Assembly: GCA_965220855.1 (NCBI GenBank)
Contig: CBDCQY010000001.1
Coordinates: 1,302,001 to 1,366,000 of the forward strand
Direction: 5' to 3'
Length of the DNA: 64,000 nt
From: Bin95 sp965220855
GTDB taxonomy: Bacteria > Pseudomonadota > Alphaproteobacteria > Bin95
Both the position numbers and the translations under genes were made by a program. The notes under the pieces are model-generated. The model worked only from the letters and a program-made list of their open reading frames with translations. It ran no database searches and was not told where the DNA came from. This document shows positions 40,034 to 48,423 of this stretch, in pieces (within the stretch, counting starts at the first letter, position 1; the number at the start of each line of letters is the position of its first letter).

Positions 40034-41677
40034 CTACGCCACGCCGTCGAGGCGGTCGGCTTCGGTGGCGGATTCGGTGCGGCGGGTGGGGTCGCCCCAG
40101 CCGCCGCCGCCGCCGGAGAACACCTCGAACACATCGCCCGGCGCGACCGGGATGCCGACCTGCTTGCTCGGCAGCACCCGCCCGCCGCCGGAGCCGCGAT
40201 GCAGATAGCGGTGCGGCAGGCCGTCGGCGCCGCCCAGAATGCCGCGCGCGCCGTGGCGCACGCCGTCGCCCGCGGTGTTGGCGACGGCCGGCTCCTCCGT
40301 CTCGACGCGCAACTCCAGCTCCGCCCCGCAGCCGCCGCGATATTCCCCCGCCCCGCCGGAGCCCGGCCGGAATTCGTGGCGCGCGACATGCAGCGGAAAG
40401 CGCACCTCCGCCACCTCCACGCTGCCGAACTTGAGCCCGCCGGCGGAATGCCACTCGCCGACCGAGTGCCAGCCGTCGCCGCCGGGCGAGGCGCCGCCGC
40501 CCGGCCGGGCGTGGAACATGTGCCAGATGAAGCCGCGCCCGTTGCGCGGGTCGCGGCCCTTGATGGCGATGCGCAGCCGGCGCCCCCAGCCCGCCATGGC
40601 CCGCGTCGGGCAGGACTGCGCCAGCGCCGTGATCACCGCCTCGATGATCTCGTTGGAGCAATGCGAGGTGCACATGGTGACCGGCAGCCCCTCCTCCGCC
40701 CACACGATGGTGCCCTCGCGCGCGCGCACCGTCAGCGGGCGGAAGGCGCCCTCGTTCTTCGGGATGTCGGGGTCGATCAGATAGGCGAAGGACTGCGCCA
40801 CCGCCGAGACCATGTTGGCGTGGCTGGAATTGACGAAGGCCGTGCTCTGCGGGTCCGAGGCGCCGAGATCGACCGTGACCTGGCCGTCCCGCACCGTCAC
40901 CGTCGCGCGCACCGCGATGTCGCTCCGCCCGTGGCCGTCATCGTCGAGAAAGGCCTCGCCGTGAAAGACGCCCTCCTTCCAGCTCCCGACCTCGGCCCGC
41001 GCGCGCCGCTCGGCCCCGTCCAGCAGCGCCTCGACGGCGGCCTCGACGGTCGCCGCGTCGAAGCTTTGCACCAGCGCCTGCAAGCGCGCCTCGCCGAGGC
41101 GCACCGAGCCGATCTGGGCCGCCAGGTCGCCCCGGAAGTCGCGCGGATGGCGCACATTGAGCGCCAGCATCTCCAGCAGGTCCTCGCGCGGCCGGCCGCG
41201 CTCCTGGAGGCGCAATGGCGGGATGCGCAGGCCCTCATGGAAGATTTCGGTGGCGGCGGGGTTGTAGGCGCCGTGCGTCGCCCCGCCGATATCGCTGTGA
41301 TGGGCGCGATTGATCGTCCAGAAGGCGAGCCGCCCGGCGACGAACACCGGCGCGAACACGGTCACATCCGGCAGATGGCTGCCGCCGCCGGCATAGGGAT
41401 CGTTGACGACGAACAGATCGCCCTCATGCACATCCTCGCCGAAGCGCGCCGAGACCGCCTTCGCCGCCCAGGGCATGGCGCCGACATGCACCGGAATATG
41501 CTCCGCCTGGGCCACCAGCCGGCAGCGGTCGTCGCAGATGGCGGCGGAGAAGTCGCGCGAGGAGTTCAGGATCTGCGAATAGGCGGTGCGCAGCATCGCC
41601 TCGCCCATCTCCTCGACGATGGCCGTCAGGCGGTGGCTGATGACGGAAACGGTGATCGGGTCCGGCGCGGAGGACAT
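40034..41677 (-). CDS. Hydantoinase B/oxoprolinase family protein (HyuB-like)
   Basis: Subunit of ATP-dependent N-methylhydantoinase, 5-oxoprolinase or acetone carboxylase-like enzymes, 547 residues. Landmarks are S-R-D-F-S-A-A-I-C-D, H-V-G-A-M-P, F-V-V-N-D-P-Y-A-G-G-G-S-H-L-P-D, and H-H-S-D-I-G-G. The C-terminus has the glycine-rich P-G-G-G-G-G-W-G-D-P. The partner HyuA (ATPase subunit) is not adjacent in this window, which is unusual because the two normally lie side by side. The enzyme may be inactive alone or pair with a distant HyuA. Confidence 0.87.
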   Translation of the reverse strand: MSSAPDPITVSVISHRLTAIVEEMGEAMLRTAYSQILNSSRDFSAAICDDRCRLVAQAEHIPVHVGAMPWAAKAVSARFGEDVHEGDLFVVNDPYAGGGSHLPDVTVFAPVFVAGRLAFWTINRAHHSDIGGATHGAYNPAATEIFHEGLRIPPLRLQERGRPREDLLEMLALNVRHPRDFRGDLAAQIGSVRLGEARLQALVQSFDAATVEAAVEALLDGAERRARAEVGSWKEGVFHGEAFLDDDGHGRSDIAVRATVTVRDGQVTVDLGASDPQSTAFVNSSHANMVSAVAQSFAYLIDPDIPKNEGAFRPLTVRAREGTIVWAEEGLPVTMCTSHCSNEIIEAVITALAQSCPTRAMAGWGRRLRIAIKGRDPRNGRGFIWHMFHARPGGGASPGGDGWHSVGEWHSAGGLKFGSVEVAEVRFPLHVARHEFRPGSGGAGEYRGGCGAELELRVETEEPAVANTAGDGVRHGARGILGGADGLPHRYLHRGSGGGRVLPSKQVGIPVAPGDVFEVFSGGGGGWGDPTRRTESATEADRLDGVA

Positions 41678-41747
41678 CGGGACCGGTTCTCCCTCGGGCG
41701 GGCGGAGCCGGCACTATGCAGGCCGAAGCCGTGAAAGCAAAGCCGCC

Positions 41748-42530
41748 TCAGGGCCGGAGCAGCTCGCGCAGCCCCCGGACGGTCCCGTGCGCCTCCAGCA
41801 CCAGGCGGGTGAGCGCGGCGCGCTTGGCGACACCCTCGCGGAGGAAGAACCAGCGCCGCCGGAGCGGATAGAGCGCATCGGTCGGGCCGACCGCGGGCGT
41901 CGCCTGGATGATGGAGTCGTTGCCGTCGTCGGCCAGCAGATGGCGCACGACCGCCGGGCGCAGGCAATAGGTGGCGAGGCCGGTGCGCCAGTAGGCGGCG
42001 AGCGAGCGGTCGATGTTCAGCCGCACGCGCGGAAAGGCCTCCAGGAAGCGGCGCGCCGCCGGGCGGGTGATGACATAGCCCTGGGTGCCGAAATGCGACC
42101 AGCGCAGCCAGCCGAGCTCATGGCCGCTCGCCAGCCGGCGATGCGGCAGGAAGCGGCGCGTGGCGCGGCCGCGATTCAGGAACACGATGTCGAACAGGCC
42201 GTCGGCCCGCTCCAGCGCATCCAGCGCCTCGGGCAGTTCCGGGGCGAGCTCGCTGTCGTCCTCCAGCACCGCCATGACCTCCGGCCCGTTGGCGATCATG
42301 TCGGCCAGGATGGCGCGGTGGCTCAGCCAGTTGCCGAGCGCGCCGGCGCGCATCGGCCAGCCCTGGCGGTGGAGGCCGGCATAGTCGATCAGCGCCTGCT
42401 GGTCGGCGGTCAGGCGACGCCCGTCGATCGCCGGGAAGAGCGTGAAGGCGAGGCCGAGTTCCTCCAGCGCCGCCGTCATGCGCGCGCGGCGTTCGGTCTC
42501 GCGCTCAAGATTGATGACGGCGATCTTCAC
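41748..42530 (-). CDS. Family 25 glycosyltransferase (LPS-type)
   Basis: A 260-residue transferase with the family start I-A-V-I-N-L-E-R-E-T-E-R-R-A-R-M, the core W-P-M-R-A-G-A-L-G-N-W-L-S-H-R-A-I-L and the metal-binding V-L-E-D-D-S-E-L. Related enzymes add sugars to lipooligosaccharide. The GTG start at 42530 gives the family N-terminus. It lies 37 bases after phnL on the same strand, so it could be transcribed with the phn genes, although a functional link with phosphonate use is not obvious. A phosphonolipid or phosphonoglycan connection is speculative. Confidence 0.78.
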   Translation of the reverse strand: MKIAVINLERETERRARMTAALEELGLAFTLFPAIDGRRLTADQQALIDYAGLHRQGWPMRAGALGNWLSHRAILADMIANGPEVMAVLEDDSELAPELPEALDALERADGLFDIVFLNRGRATRRFLPHRRLASGHELGWLRWSHFGTQGYVITRPAARRFLEAFPRVRLNIDRSLAAYWRTGLATYCLRPAVVRHLLADDGNDSIIQATPAVGPTDALYPLRRRWFFLREGVAKRAALTRLVLEAHGTVRGLRELLRP

Positions 42531-42567
42531 GGGCGGCGGCGCTCCTCGGGGGCTGGCGGCGGCCTGT

Positions 42568-43275
42568 TTACGCGCCCGACGCGGCGAGCGCACCCCCGGC
42601 GAGTTCCAGCGTGCGCGTCGCCACGCGCCGGCGCATCTCGTCGTCGTGGAAGACGGCGAGGATCGCCGCGCCCTGCTCGCGCGCTTCCAGGATCGCCTCC
42701 GCCACGCGGTCGCGATTGGCCCGGTCGAGCGCGGCGGCGGGCTCGTCCAGCAGCAGCAGCGGATAGCCGGGCGCAAAGCCGCGCGCCAGATTGACGCGCT
42801 GGCGCTCGCCGCCGGAGAAGGTCGCGGGCGGCAGGTCGGCGAGCGCACCCGGCAGGTTCAGCCGGGCGAGCCAGCGGCGCGCCAGCGCCAGCGCCGCCTC
42901 GCGCTCCTGCCCCCGAGCCAGCAGCGGCTCGGCCACCACCTCGACCGCCGGCAGGCGCGGCAGCGCGCGAAGGAACTGATCCACATGGCCGACGGTTTGC
43001 CGGCGGAGCGCGACCACCTGGCGGGGCGGGGCGCGCGCGACGTCGATGGCGGCGGCGCCATGGCGCACCAGCACCCGGCCGGCGTCGGTGCGCACCCGGC
43101 CGTAAACGATGCGCAGCAGCGTGCTCTTGCCGGCCCCCGACTCGCCGGTGAGCGCCAGGCACTCGCCCGGCCGAAGCTCCAGATCGATGCCCCGCAGCAC
43201 CGGCAGGCGGAGCCCGCCCTGCTCGTGCAGCACGAAGGCGCGCGCGACGCCGGAGAGGCTGAGCGCCGCCTTCAC
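42568..43275 (-). CDS. phnL: C-P lyase system ABC-type protein PhnL
   Basis: ATP-binding protein of 235 residues needed for the carbon-phosphorus lyase complex. Walker A is G-E-S-G-A-G-K-S-T-L-L, the Q-loop region is H-V-D-Q-F-L-R-A-L-P-R, the ABC signature is F-S-G-G-E-R-Q-R-V-N and Walker B is L-L-L-L-D-E-P. The H-V-D-Q-F and R-V-N-L-A-R-G-F sequences are typical of PhnL rather than a transporter ATPase. GTG start, overlapping the phnK stop. Confidence 0.9.
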   Translation of the reverse strand: MKAALSLSGVARAFVLHEQGGLRLPVLRGIDLELRPGECLALTGESGAGKSTLLRIVYGRVRTDAGRVLVRHGAAAIDVARAPPRQVVALRRQTVGHVDQFLRALPRLPAVEVVAEPLLARGQEREAALALARRWLARLNLPGALADLPPATFSGGERQRVNLARGFAPGYPLLLLDEPAAALDRANRDRVAEAILEAREQGAAILAVFHDDEMRRRVATRTLELAGGALAASGA

Positions 43276-44060
43276 GGGGCCAGCACCGAGGCGGTCAGGC
43301 GCTGCGTCCAGGGATGCTGGGGATCGTCGAGCACCTGGTCGGCGAGCCCGGTCTCGACGATGCGGCCGTCGCGCATCACCACCAGACGCTCGGCCAGCAT
43401 CCGGGCGACGGCGAGATCGTGCGTCACCACCACCGCCGAGAGGCCGAGCGCGCCGATCAGGCCGCGCAGCAGGTCCAGCAGGCGGGCCTGCACGGAGACG
43501 TCCAGCCCGCCGGTCGGCTCGTCCATGAACACCAGGCGCGGCCGGGCCACCAGGCTGCGCGCGATCTGCAGGCGCTGGCGCATGCCGCCGGAAAAGGCCG
43601 CCGGCGGATCGTCGATGCGCGCCGGGTCGATCTCGACGCGCGCCAGCCACGCCTCCGCCTCGGCCCGGATGCGCCCGTAATGGCGGTCGCCGGCGGTCAT
43701 CAGCGGCTCGGCGATATTGCCGCCGGCGCTGACCCCCATGCGCAGCCCGCGCTCCGGCTCCTGATGCACGAAGCCCCAGTCGGCGCGGATCAGCCGCCGG
43801 CGCGCGCTCTCCGGCAAGGCGTGGATGTCCGCCTCCCCGCCCTCCCGGTCGCGGTAGCGCACCCGGCCGGCGGCGGGCGCGAGCCGCCCGGACAGCACCC
43901 GCAGCAGCGTCGTCTTGCCGGAGCCGGACTCGCCCACCACCGCCACCGCCTCGCCCGGCCAGACCTCCAGCGCCACGCCGTCGAGCGCCCGGAGCCGCCC
44001 GAAGGTCGCCACCAGGCCGCTCGCCTCCAGCAGCGGCCGGTCTTCCGCGTCCGGGGTCAC
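43272..44060 (-). CDS. phnK: C-P lyase system ABC-type protein PhnK
   Basis: ATP-binding protein of about 262 residues that docks on the PhnGHIJ core. Walker A is G-E-S-G-S-G-K-T-T-L-L, the signature F-S-G-G-M-R-Q-R-L-Q, Walker B L-V-F-M-D-E-P-T-G-G-L-D-V-S-V. D-W-G-F-V-H-Q-E-P and the C-terminal D-D-P-Q-H-P-W-T-Q-R match PhnK. The GTG at 44060 overlaps the phnJ stop and is preferred over the ATG at 44096, which lies inside phnJ. Confidence 0.9.
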   Translation of the reverse strand: MTPDAEDRPLLEASGLVATFGRLRALDGVALEVWPGEAVAVVGESGSGKTTLLRVLSGRLAPAAGRVRYRDREGGEADIHALPESARRRLIRADWGFVHQEPERGLRMGVSAGGNIAEPLMTAGDRHYGRIRAEAEAWLARVEIDPARIDDPPAAFSGGMRQRLQIARSLVARPRLVFMDEPTGGLDVSVQARLLDLLRGLIGALGLSAVVVTHDLAVARMLAERLVVMRDGRIVETGLADQVLDDPQHPWTQRLTASVLAP

Positions 44061-44881
44061 GACCGGCGTTCCGCGCAATAATGCGTGTCGGAGCACACGA
44101 ACAGCCGCCCGCCGGCGTCGTCGGCGACGATCTCGTCGAGATAGCTCTCCCGGCTGCCGCAGAGATCGCAGGGCCGGTCCACGGACCCGGGCTCGAAGGG
44201 ATGGTCGTCGAAGCCGAGGCTTTCGACCCGCGTCCAGGGCGGGATGGCGTAGATGCGCTTCTCGCGCCCGGCGCCGAACAGCTGGATCGCCGGGCTGCGG
44301 TCGAGCTTCGGATTGTCGAATTTGGGTATCGGCGAGGGCGCGGTCAGATAGCGTCCATGCACGCGCACCGGATAGTCATAGGCCACGGCGATGCGCCCGA
44401 AGCGCGCAATGTCTTCATAGAGGCGCACATGCATCGATCCGTAGTCGGCGTGCGCGTGCATGGCGCGGGTCTCGCTCTCGCGCGGCTCCAGCCAGCGCAG
44501 CGGCTCCGGCTTCGGCACCTGATAGACCATGATCTGGCCTTGGCGGAGCGGCGTTTCGGGCACCCGGTGGCGGGTCTGGATGACCGTCGCCCGGCGGGGA
44601 TCGTCGGTGGTCTCGACGCCGGCGGTCCGCGCGAAGAAATGGCGGATGCTGACCGCGTTCACCGTGTCGTCCGCCCCCTGGTCGATCACCTTCAGCACAT
44701 CCGCCGGCCCCAGCAGGCTCGCGGTGATCTGCAAGGCGCCGGTGCCCCAGCCATAGGGCAGCGGCATCTCGCGGCCGGCAAAAGGCGCCTGATAGCCGGG
44801 CGTCGCCACCGCCTTCAGCAGCGTGCGGCGCACGACGCGCTTGGAGCCTTCATCCAGATAGGCGAAATTGCCGCCGGTCAT
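44057..44881 (-). CDS. phnJ: Carbon-phosphorus lyase catalytic subunit PhnJ
   Basis: Radical-SAM enzyme that breaks the C-P bond of ribose-1-methylphosphonate-type intermediates. The four conserved cysteines are C238, C241, C263 and C269, in C-D-L-C and C-S-D-T-H-Y-C. Their spacing is identical to that of the E. coli enzyme (241, 244, 266, 272). The first three bind the 4Fe-4S cluster and the last carries the thiyl radical. The family start N-F-A-Y-L-D-E-G-S-K is intact. Start overlaps the phnI stop. All residues needed for activity are visible. Confidence 0.95.
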   Translation of the reverse strand: MTGGNFAYLDEGSKRVVRRTLLKAVATPGYQAPFAGREMPLPYGWGTGALQITASLLGPADVLKVIDQGADDTVNAVSIRHFFARTAGVETTDDPRRATVIQTRHRVPETPLRQGQIMVYQVPKPEPLRWLEPRESETRAMHAHADYGSMHVRLYEDIARFGRIAVAYDYPVRVHGRYLTAPSPIPKFDNPKLDRSPAIQLFGAGREKRIYAIPPWTRVESLGFDDHPFEPGSVDRPCDLCGSRESYLDEIVADDAGGRLFVCSDTHYCAERRS

Positions 44882-45939
44882 GCCCCATGCTCCCGGCGCA
44901 GCCGGCGCACCAACTCCAGCTCGGCCTGGAAATCGACATGGTGCGGCAGCTTGAGATGCTGGACGAAGCCGGAGGCCTGCACATTGTCTCCGTGCTCCAG
45001 CACGAATTCCTGGTCCTGGGTGGGCGCGCTCACCGTCTCGCCGAGTTCGGGCGAGCGCAGCGCGCGATCGACCAGCGCCATGGCCAGCGCCTTGCGCTCG
45101 GCCCGGCCGAAGGCGAGGCCGTAGCCGCGCGTGAACTGGGCCGGCTCGCTCGCCGAGCCGCGAAACTGGTTCACCGTCTGGCATTCGGTGACCTCGATCT
45201 CGCCGATCTCGATCTCGAAGCCGAGCTCCTCCGGCGCGAGGCGCACCGTGGCGAGGCCGGAGCGAATCTCCGCCACGAAGGGATGGTTGCGCCCGTAGCC
45301 GCGCTGCGTCGCGTAGCCATGGCCGAGCAGCCAGCCCTCGTCGGCGCGGGCGAGCGCCTGGAGGCGGAGGTCGCGCGTCGCGGGATAATCGACCGGCTGG
45401 CGGGTGAGGTCTCCCGGCGGCGCATCGGGCGCATCCGGCGGCTCGATCAGCGCCTCCCGGCCCAGCAGGTCGGTCATGCGCGGGGCCGGCTCCGGCGGCG
45501 CATCGGCGATGGCGGGCGCGGGCGGGTCGCCCGGCTCCAGCAGCGCGAAGTCCAGCAGCCGGTGGGTATAGTCGCGGGTCGCGCCCAGCATCTGGCCGCC
45601 CGGCAGGTCCTTGGTGGTGGCCGAGATGCGCCGGTCGAGCGCCATGGCGGCGGTGTCGAGCGGCAGCGCGTCCGCGAAGCGCGGCAGGGTGGCGCGCCAG
45701 GCGCGCAACAGGAAGGCGGCCTCCACCAGATCGCCCTCGGCCTGCTTGACGGCGAGCGCCGCCAGCTCGCGGTCGTGCAGCGCGCCCTCGTTCATCACCC
45801 GGTCCACGGCGAGGCCCAGCTGCTCCGCGATCTGCGCCACGTCGAGCTCGGGCGCGTCGCGGTCGCCGCGCCGCCGGTCGGCCAGCAGCGCGTGCGCATT
45901 CTCGATGGCGCGTTCGCCGCCCTTGACCGCTACATACAC
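44878..45939 (-). CDS. phnI: C-P lyase core subunit PhnI
   Basis: Nucleosidase-like subunit (353 residues) that swaps the adenine of ATP for a phosphonate with the help of PhnG, H and L. The start (GTG at 45939) gives Y-V-A-V-K-G-G-E-R-A-I, the family N-terminus. Other matching parts are Q-M-L-G-A-T-R-D-Y-T-H-R-L-L-D-F, G-H-G-Y-A-T-Q-R-G-Y-G-R-N-H-P-F, and the closing Q-A-S-G-F-V-Q-H-L-K-L-P-H-H-V-D-F-Q-A-E-L. It overlaps phnH by 10 bases. Confidence 0.93.
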   Translation of the reverse strand: MYVAVKGGERAIENAHALLADRRRGDRDAPELDVAQIAEQLGLAVDRVMNEGALHDRELAALAVKQAEGDLVEAAFLLRAWRATLPRFADALPLDTAAMALDRRISATTKDLPGGQMLGATRDYTHRLLDFALLEPGDPPAPAIADAPPEPAPRMTDLLGREALIEPPDAPDAPPGDLTRQPVDYPATRDLRLQALARADEGWLLGHGYATQRGYGRNHPFVAEIRSGLATVRLAPEELGFEIEIGEIEVTECQTVNQFRGSASEPAQFTRGYGLAFGRAERKALAMALVDRALRSPELGETVSAPTQDQEFVLEHGDNVQASGFVQHLKLPHHVDFQAELELVRRLRREHGA

Positions 45940-46523
45940 GGGTGCACCCGGACGCTGCGCGGCAGGGCCGCCAGGCGCTCGCCTGAGGTCAGCACGACAT
46001 CGACGCCGGCCGGATAGCGCGCCGCATTGCGCTCCCAGTCCTCCCAGAAGCGCGCCGGCGGCCCGTCGAGGCGCGCCTCGGTCTCGATGCCGGGGCCGGT
46101 GAGCGCCACGCCCCGGCCCTCCGCCAGCCCGTCCACCTCGACCACCACCGTGGCCGAGCGGTCGGGGAAGCGCGTGTCGCCGGCGGGAAAGGCCGACAGC
46201 GCCGGCAGCCGGTCGATCCCGCCCACCAGCGCGAAGGCGGCCGCCGCCGGCTCCTCGACCGTCGGCGCGCCGCAATGGAAGGCGAGCCACGCCGCCACCG
46301 GCGCGCCCGCCAGCCAGACCGGCGTGTCGGCGTCGAGCAAGGTAAGCGCGAGCGCCGCCATGGCCGGGGGCAAGGGCGCGTCCCGCCCGGCGGCGGGCGC
46401 CAGGCGCTGCACGCGGCCCGGATGGCACATGGCGTCCAGCAGGGCGCGGAAGCAGCGCTGGGAGTCGAAGACGGGATCGGCGAAGCCGGCCGCCAGGCGC
46501 GTCTCTGCCGCCACCGCGCTCAC
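45930..46523 (-). CDS. phnH: C-P lyase subunit PhnH
   Basis: Structural subunit of 197 residues in the PhnGHIJ complex. Family signs are G-F-A-D-P-V-F-D-S-Q-R-C-F-R-A-L-L-D-A-M-C-H-P-G and the late G-V-D-V-V-L-T-S-G-E-R-L-A-A-L-P-R-S. The GTG start overlaps the phnG stop (GTGA) and the stop lies inside the phnI start. Confidence 0.92.
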   Translation of the reverse strand: MSAVAAETRLAAGFADPVFDSQRCFRALLDAMCHPGRVQRLAPAAGRDAPLPPAMAALALTLLDADTPVWLAGAPVAAWLAFHCGAPTVEEPAAAAFALVGGIDRLPALSAFPAGDTRFPDRSATVVVEVDGLAEGRGVALTGPGIETEARLDGPPARFWEDWERNAARYPAGVDVVLTSGERLAALPRSVRVHPCM

Positions 46524-46954
46524 CCCTCGCCCCGGACCATGGTGAAGAACTCGACCCGCGTCGCCGCCGCCCGGCGGGCGCGCGCGTCGCGCCCGGCCTC
46601 GGCGAGCGCCGCCAGCGGCCGGATGACGGCCTCCATGACCTCCGCATGGCGCGCCGGGTCCTGCAGCAGCGCGTCGAGATGGGCGGCGCGTTCGGCGTGG
46701 GCGGGCGACCGCCCGGCGACATAGGCCATGCCGATGCGGCCCTCCTCGTCCTGCACGCTGCAGCGGGTGACGGTCATCTCGCCCAGATTGAAGACGCGCC
46801 CGTCGCCGCCGGCGCGCCCGCGCACCATGGTCATGCCGGTCTCGGGCGCGCGCAGCACGCGCATCTCCGGCGCCTCCAGGCCGGCGGCGAGCCGGTCGAG
46901 GTCCGCCCACCGGGCCTTGGCGAGCACGCCCATCCAATATTGCCTTTCGGTCAC
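46520..46954 (-). CDS. phnG: C-P lyase subunit PhnG
   Basis: Small core subunit (144 residues from this start). The first residues T-E-R-Q-Y-W-M-G-V-L-A align with the E. coli start T-R-Q-H-W-M-S-V-L-A. R-A-P-E-T-G-M-T-M-V and the end A-T-R-V-E-F-F-T-M-V-R-G are diagnostic. The GTG at 46954 is supported by that alignment. An ATG at 46978 would add eight residues but lies inside the palindrome and leaves almost no leader. It is the first gene of phnGHIJKL and is divergent from phnF. Confidence 0.88.
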   Translation of the reverse strand: MTERQYWMGVLAKARWADLDRLAAGLEAPEMRVLRAPETGMTMVRGRAGGDGRVFNLGEMTVTRCSVQDEEGRIGMAYVAGRSPAHAERAAHLDALLQDPARHAEVMEAVIRPLAALAEAGRDARARRAAATRVEFFTMVRGEG

Positions 46955-46968
46955 GGGAGCCGGTCCAC

Positions 46969-46996
46969 TTGTATGCATGTCCGGACAACTATACAA
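46969..46996. promoter_or_regulatory. Palindromic operator between phnG and phnF
   Basis: A 28-bp imperfect palindrome centred on CCGG (46981-46984). Its ends are TTGTAT and ATACAA, and 11 of 14 positions pair. It occupies the middle of the gap between the two divergent genes. On the minus strand it contains TATAGT (46988-46993), a good -10 box for phnG, so a bound repressor would block that promoter. The GntR/HutC-type regulator PhnF encoded next to it is the obvious ligand. Confidence 0.7.
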
Positions 46997-47028
46997 CAGC
47001 CGGACGGCCGAAAGAAAGAGGCAAGGCC

Positions 47029-47751
47029 ATGCTCACCCGAGCGACGGGCGTGGCGCTCTGGCGCCAGATCGCCGGGCTGCTGAACGAGGAGCTCGCCCGG
47101 GGCCGGGCCGGCGGCCGGCTGCCCTCGGAGCAGGCGCTGGCGGCGCGTTTCGGGGTCAGCCGCCACACGGTGCGCCGGGCGCTGGCGGAGCTTGCCGGGC
47201 GCGGCGCGCTGCGCACCGAACAGGGGCGCGGCAGCTTCGCCACCGGGCGGCGGATCGACTATCCGATCACCGCGCGCACCCGCTTCACGGCGAACATTCT
47301 GGGCGCCGGGCGGGCGCCGGGCGGGCGCCTGCTGCGAGTGCGGGAGGAGACGGCGGACGGGGAGACGGCCGCGGCGCTGGCGCTGGCCACCGGCGCGCCG
47401 GTCGCGGCGGCGCTGCGCCTGGGCGAGGCCGACGGCCAGCCGGTGTCGCTGTCGCGCACCTTCGTCGCCCGGGCGCGCTTTCCCGGTTTCGCGGCGGCGC
47501 TGGAGCAAGAGGGGTCGATCACCCGCGCCTTCGCCGCCTCGGGCGTCGCGGACTATCGGCGCGACTGGACGGCGGTCGGCGCGGAACTGCCGGACCGGCG
47601 CGACGCGGGCCTGCTCGCCATGGCCGCCGGAGAACCCGTGCTGGTGGTCCGCTCGGTCGATATCGACCCGGAAGACCGGCCGATCTCCTTCGCCATCACC
47701 CGCTTCCCCGCCACCCGCGTGCGCCTGCGCATCGCCGGCGAGGAAGGGTAG
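47029..47751 (+). CDS. phnF: GntR/HutC-family regulator of phosphonate metabolism PhnF
   Basis: Transcription factor of 240 residues. The N-terminal winged helix reads L-P-S-E-Q-A-L-A-A-R-F-G-V-S-R-H-T-V-R-R-A-L-A-E-L (about 31-55), followed by the wing G-R-G-S-F-A-T. The C-terminal UTRA ligand domain is present, with P-V-S-L-S-R-T-F and R-S-V-D-I-D-P-E-D-R-P-I. Its position, divergent from phnG across a palindrome, is the standard layout for a repressor of C-P lyase genes; the effector is not known. GAGGCAAGG precedes the ATG. Confidence 0.88.
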   Translation: MLTRATGVALWRQIAGLLNEELARGRAGGRLPSEQALAARFGVSRHTVRRALAELAGRGALRTEQGRGSFATGRRIDYPITARTRFTANILGAGRAPGGRLLRVREETADGETAAALALATGAPVAAALRLGEADGQPVSLSRTFVARARFPGFAAALEQEGSITRAFAASGVADYRRDWTAVGAELPDRRDAGLLAMAAGEPVLVVRSVDIDPEDRPISFAITRFPATRVRLRIAGEEG

Positions 47752-47767
47752 CCCGGAAGGGCGACGG

Positions 47768-48418
47768 TCAGAAGACCGGATGGGCCGCCATGGCGAGCGA
47801 GGATTGGATCTCCCAGATGGACTTGGCCACCGCCTGGCCGATCAGATCCATCCGGCGCACCTGCTCGACCCGCTCGCGGCATCGCTCCAACTCGCGGCCC
47901 GACAGCAACTCGTTGAAGATGCCGCAGGAATCCACCAGGCTCAGAATGACGATATCGCGCGGGTCGGGAATCTCGTCCGAGAACAGCACGCCCATGAGGC
48001 GCAGCTTGACCTCGCGCTCCGCCTTGCCGTCGATCAGCGGATAGCGCCGCGACTGGAACACCCAGAGAAACCGGTTCTCCTCGCGGCTCAGCACGCCGCG
48101 CTCGACCAGTCGGGCAAGCGCCCGGTCCCGGATATCGTCGGCCTCGGCCGCGACAAGCTCCACCCAGTAGCGCGCGTCATGCGCGCCGGAGTCGCCGGCG
48201 ATGCGCTCCAGGGTCGGGTCCAGCAGGTCGTCGCCGGTGGGCTGCTTGTCCACCAGCACCAGCGAGTTCAGATCGGTGTCGATGCGGTTCGCCAGCGCGA
48301 GGTCCATCAGCACCGCGCCCGCCAGCGCGCATTGCATCGACCATTCCGGGACCGGCACAAAGGTCCCGTCCTGGTCGTCGAGCAGCAGGAGCAGGATCTC
48401 TTCCGCGAATGTCATCAT
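47768..48418 (-). CDS. GPP34 (GOLPH3/Vps74-like) domain protein
   Basis: Protein of 216 residues beginning T-F-A-E-E-I-L-L-L-L-L-D-D-Q-D-G-T-F, the usual start of the GPP34 family. A-L-A-G-A-V-L-M-D-L-A-L-A-N-R-I-D follows, then R-A-L-A-R-L-V-E-R-G-V-L and I-L-S-L-V-D-S-C-G. Eukaryotic members bind phosphoinositide at the Golgi. Bacterial members, best known from actinobacteria, have no settled role but are likely membrane-peripheral. Only 5 bases separate it from the STAS gene upstream, so the two form an operon. The start codon is preceded by a second possible ATG one codon on. Confidence 0.78.
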   Translation of the reverse strand: MMTFAEEILLLLLDDQDGTFVPVPEWSMQCALAGAVLMDLALANRIDTDLNSLVLVDKQPTGDDLLDPTLERIAGDSGAHDARYWVELVAAEADDIRDRALARLVERGVLSREENRFLWVFQSRRYPLIDGKAEREVKLRLMGVLFSDEIPDPRDIVILSLVDSCGIFNELLSGRELERCRERVEQVRRMDLIGQAVAKSIWEIQSSLAMAAHPVF

Positions 48419-48423
48419 GGGCT

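Noticed and set aside
46979..46996. TTG start giving a longer PhnG
   Set aside because: It lies within the operator palindrome, and the E. coli alignment begins at the GTG at 46954.
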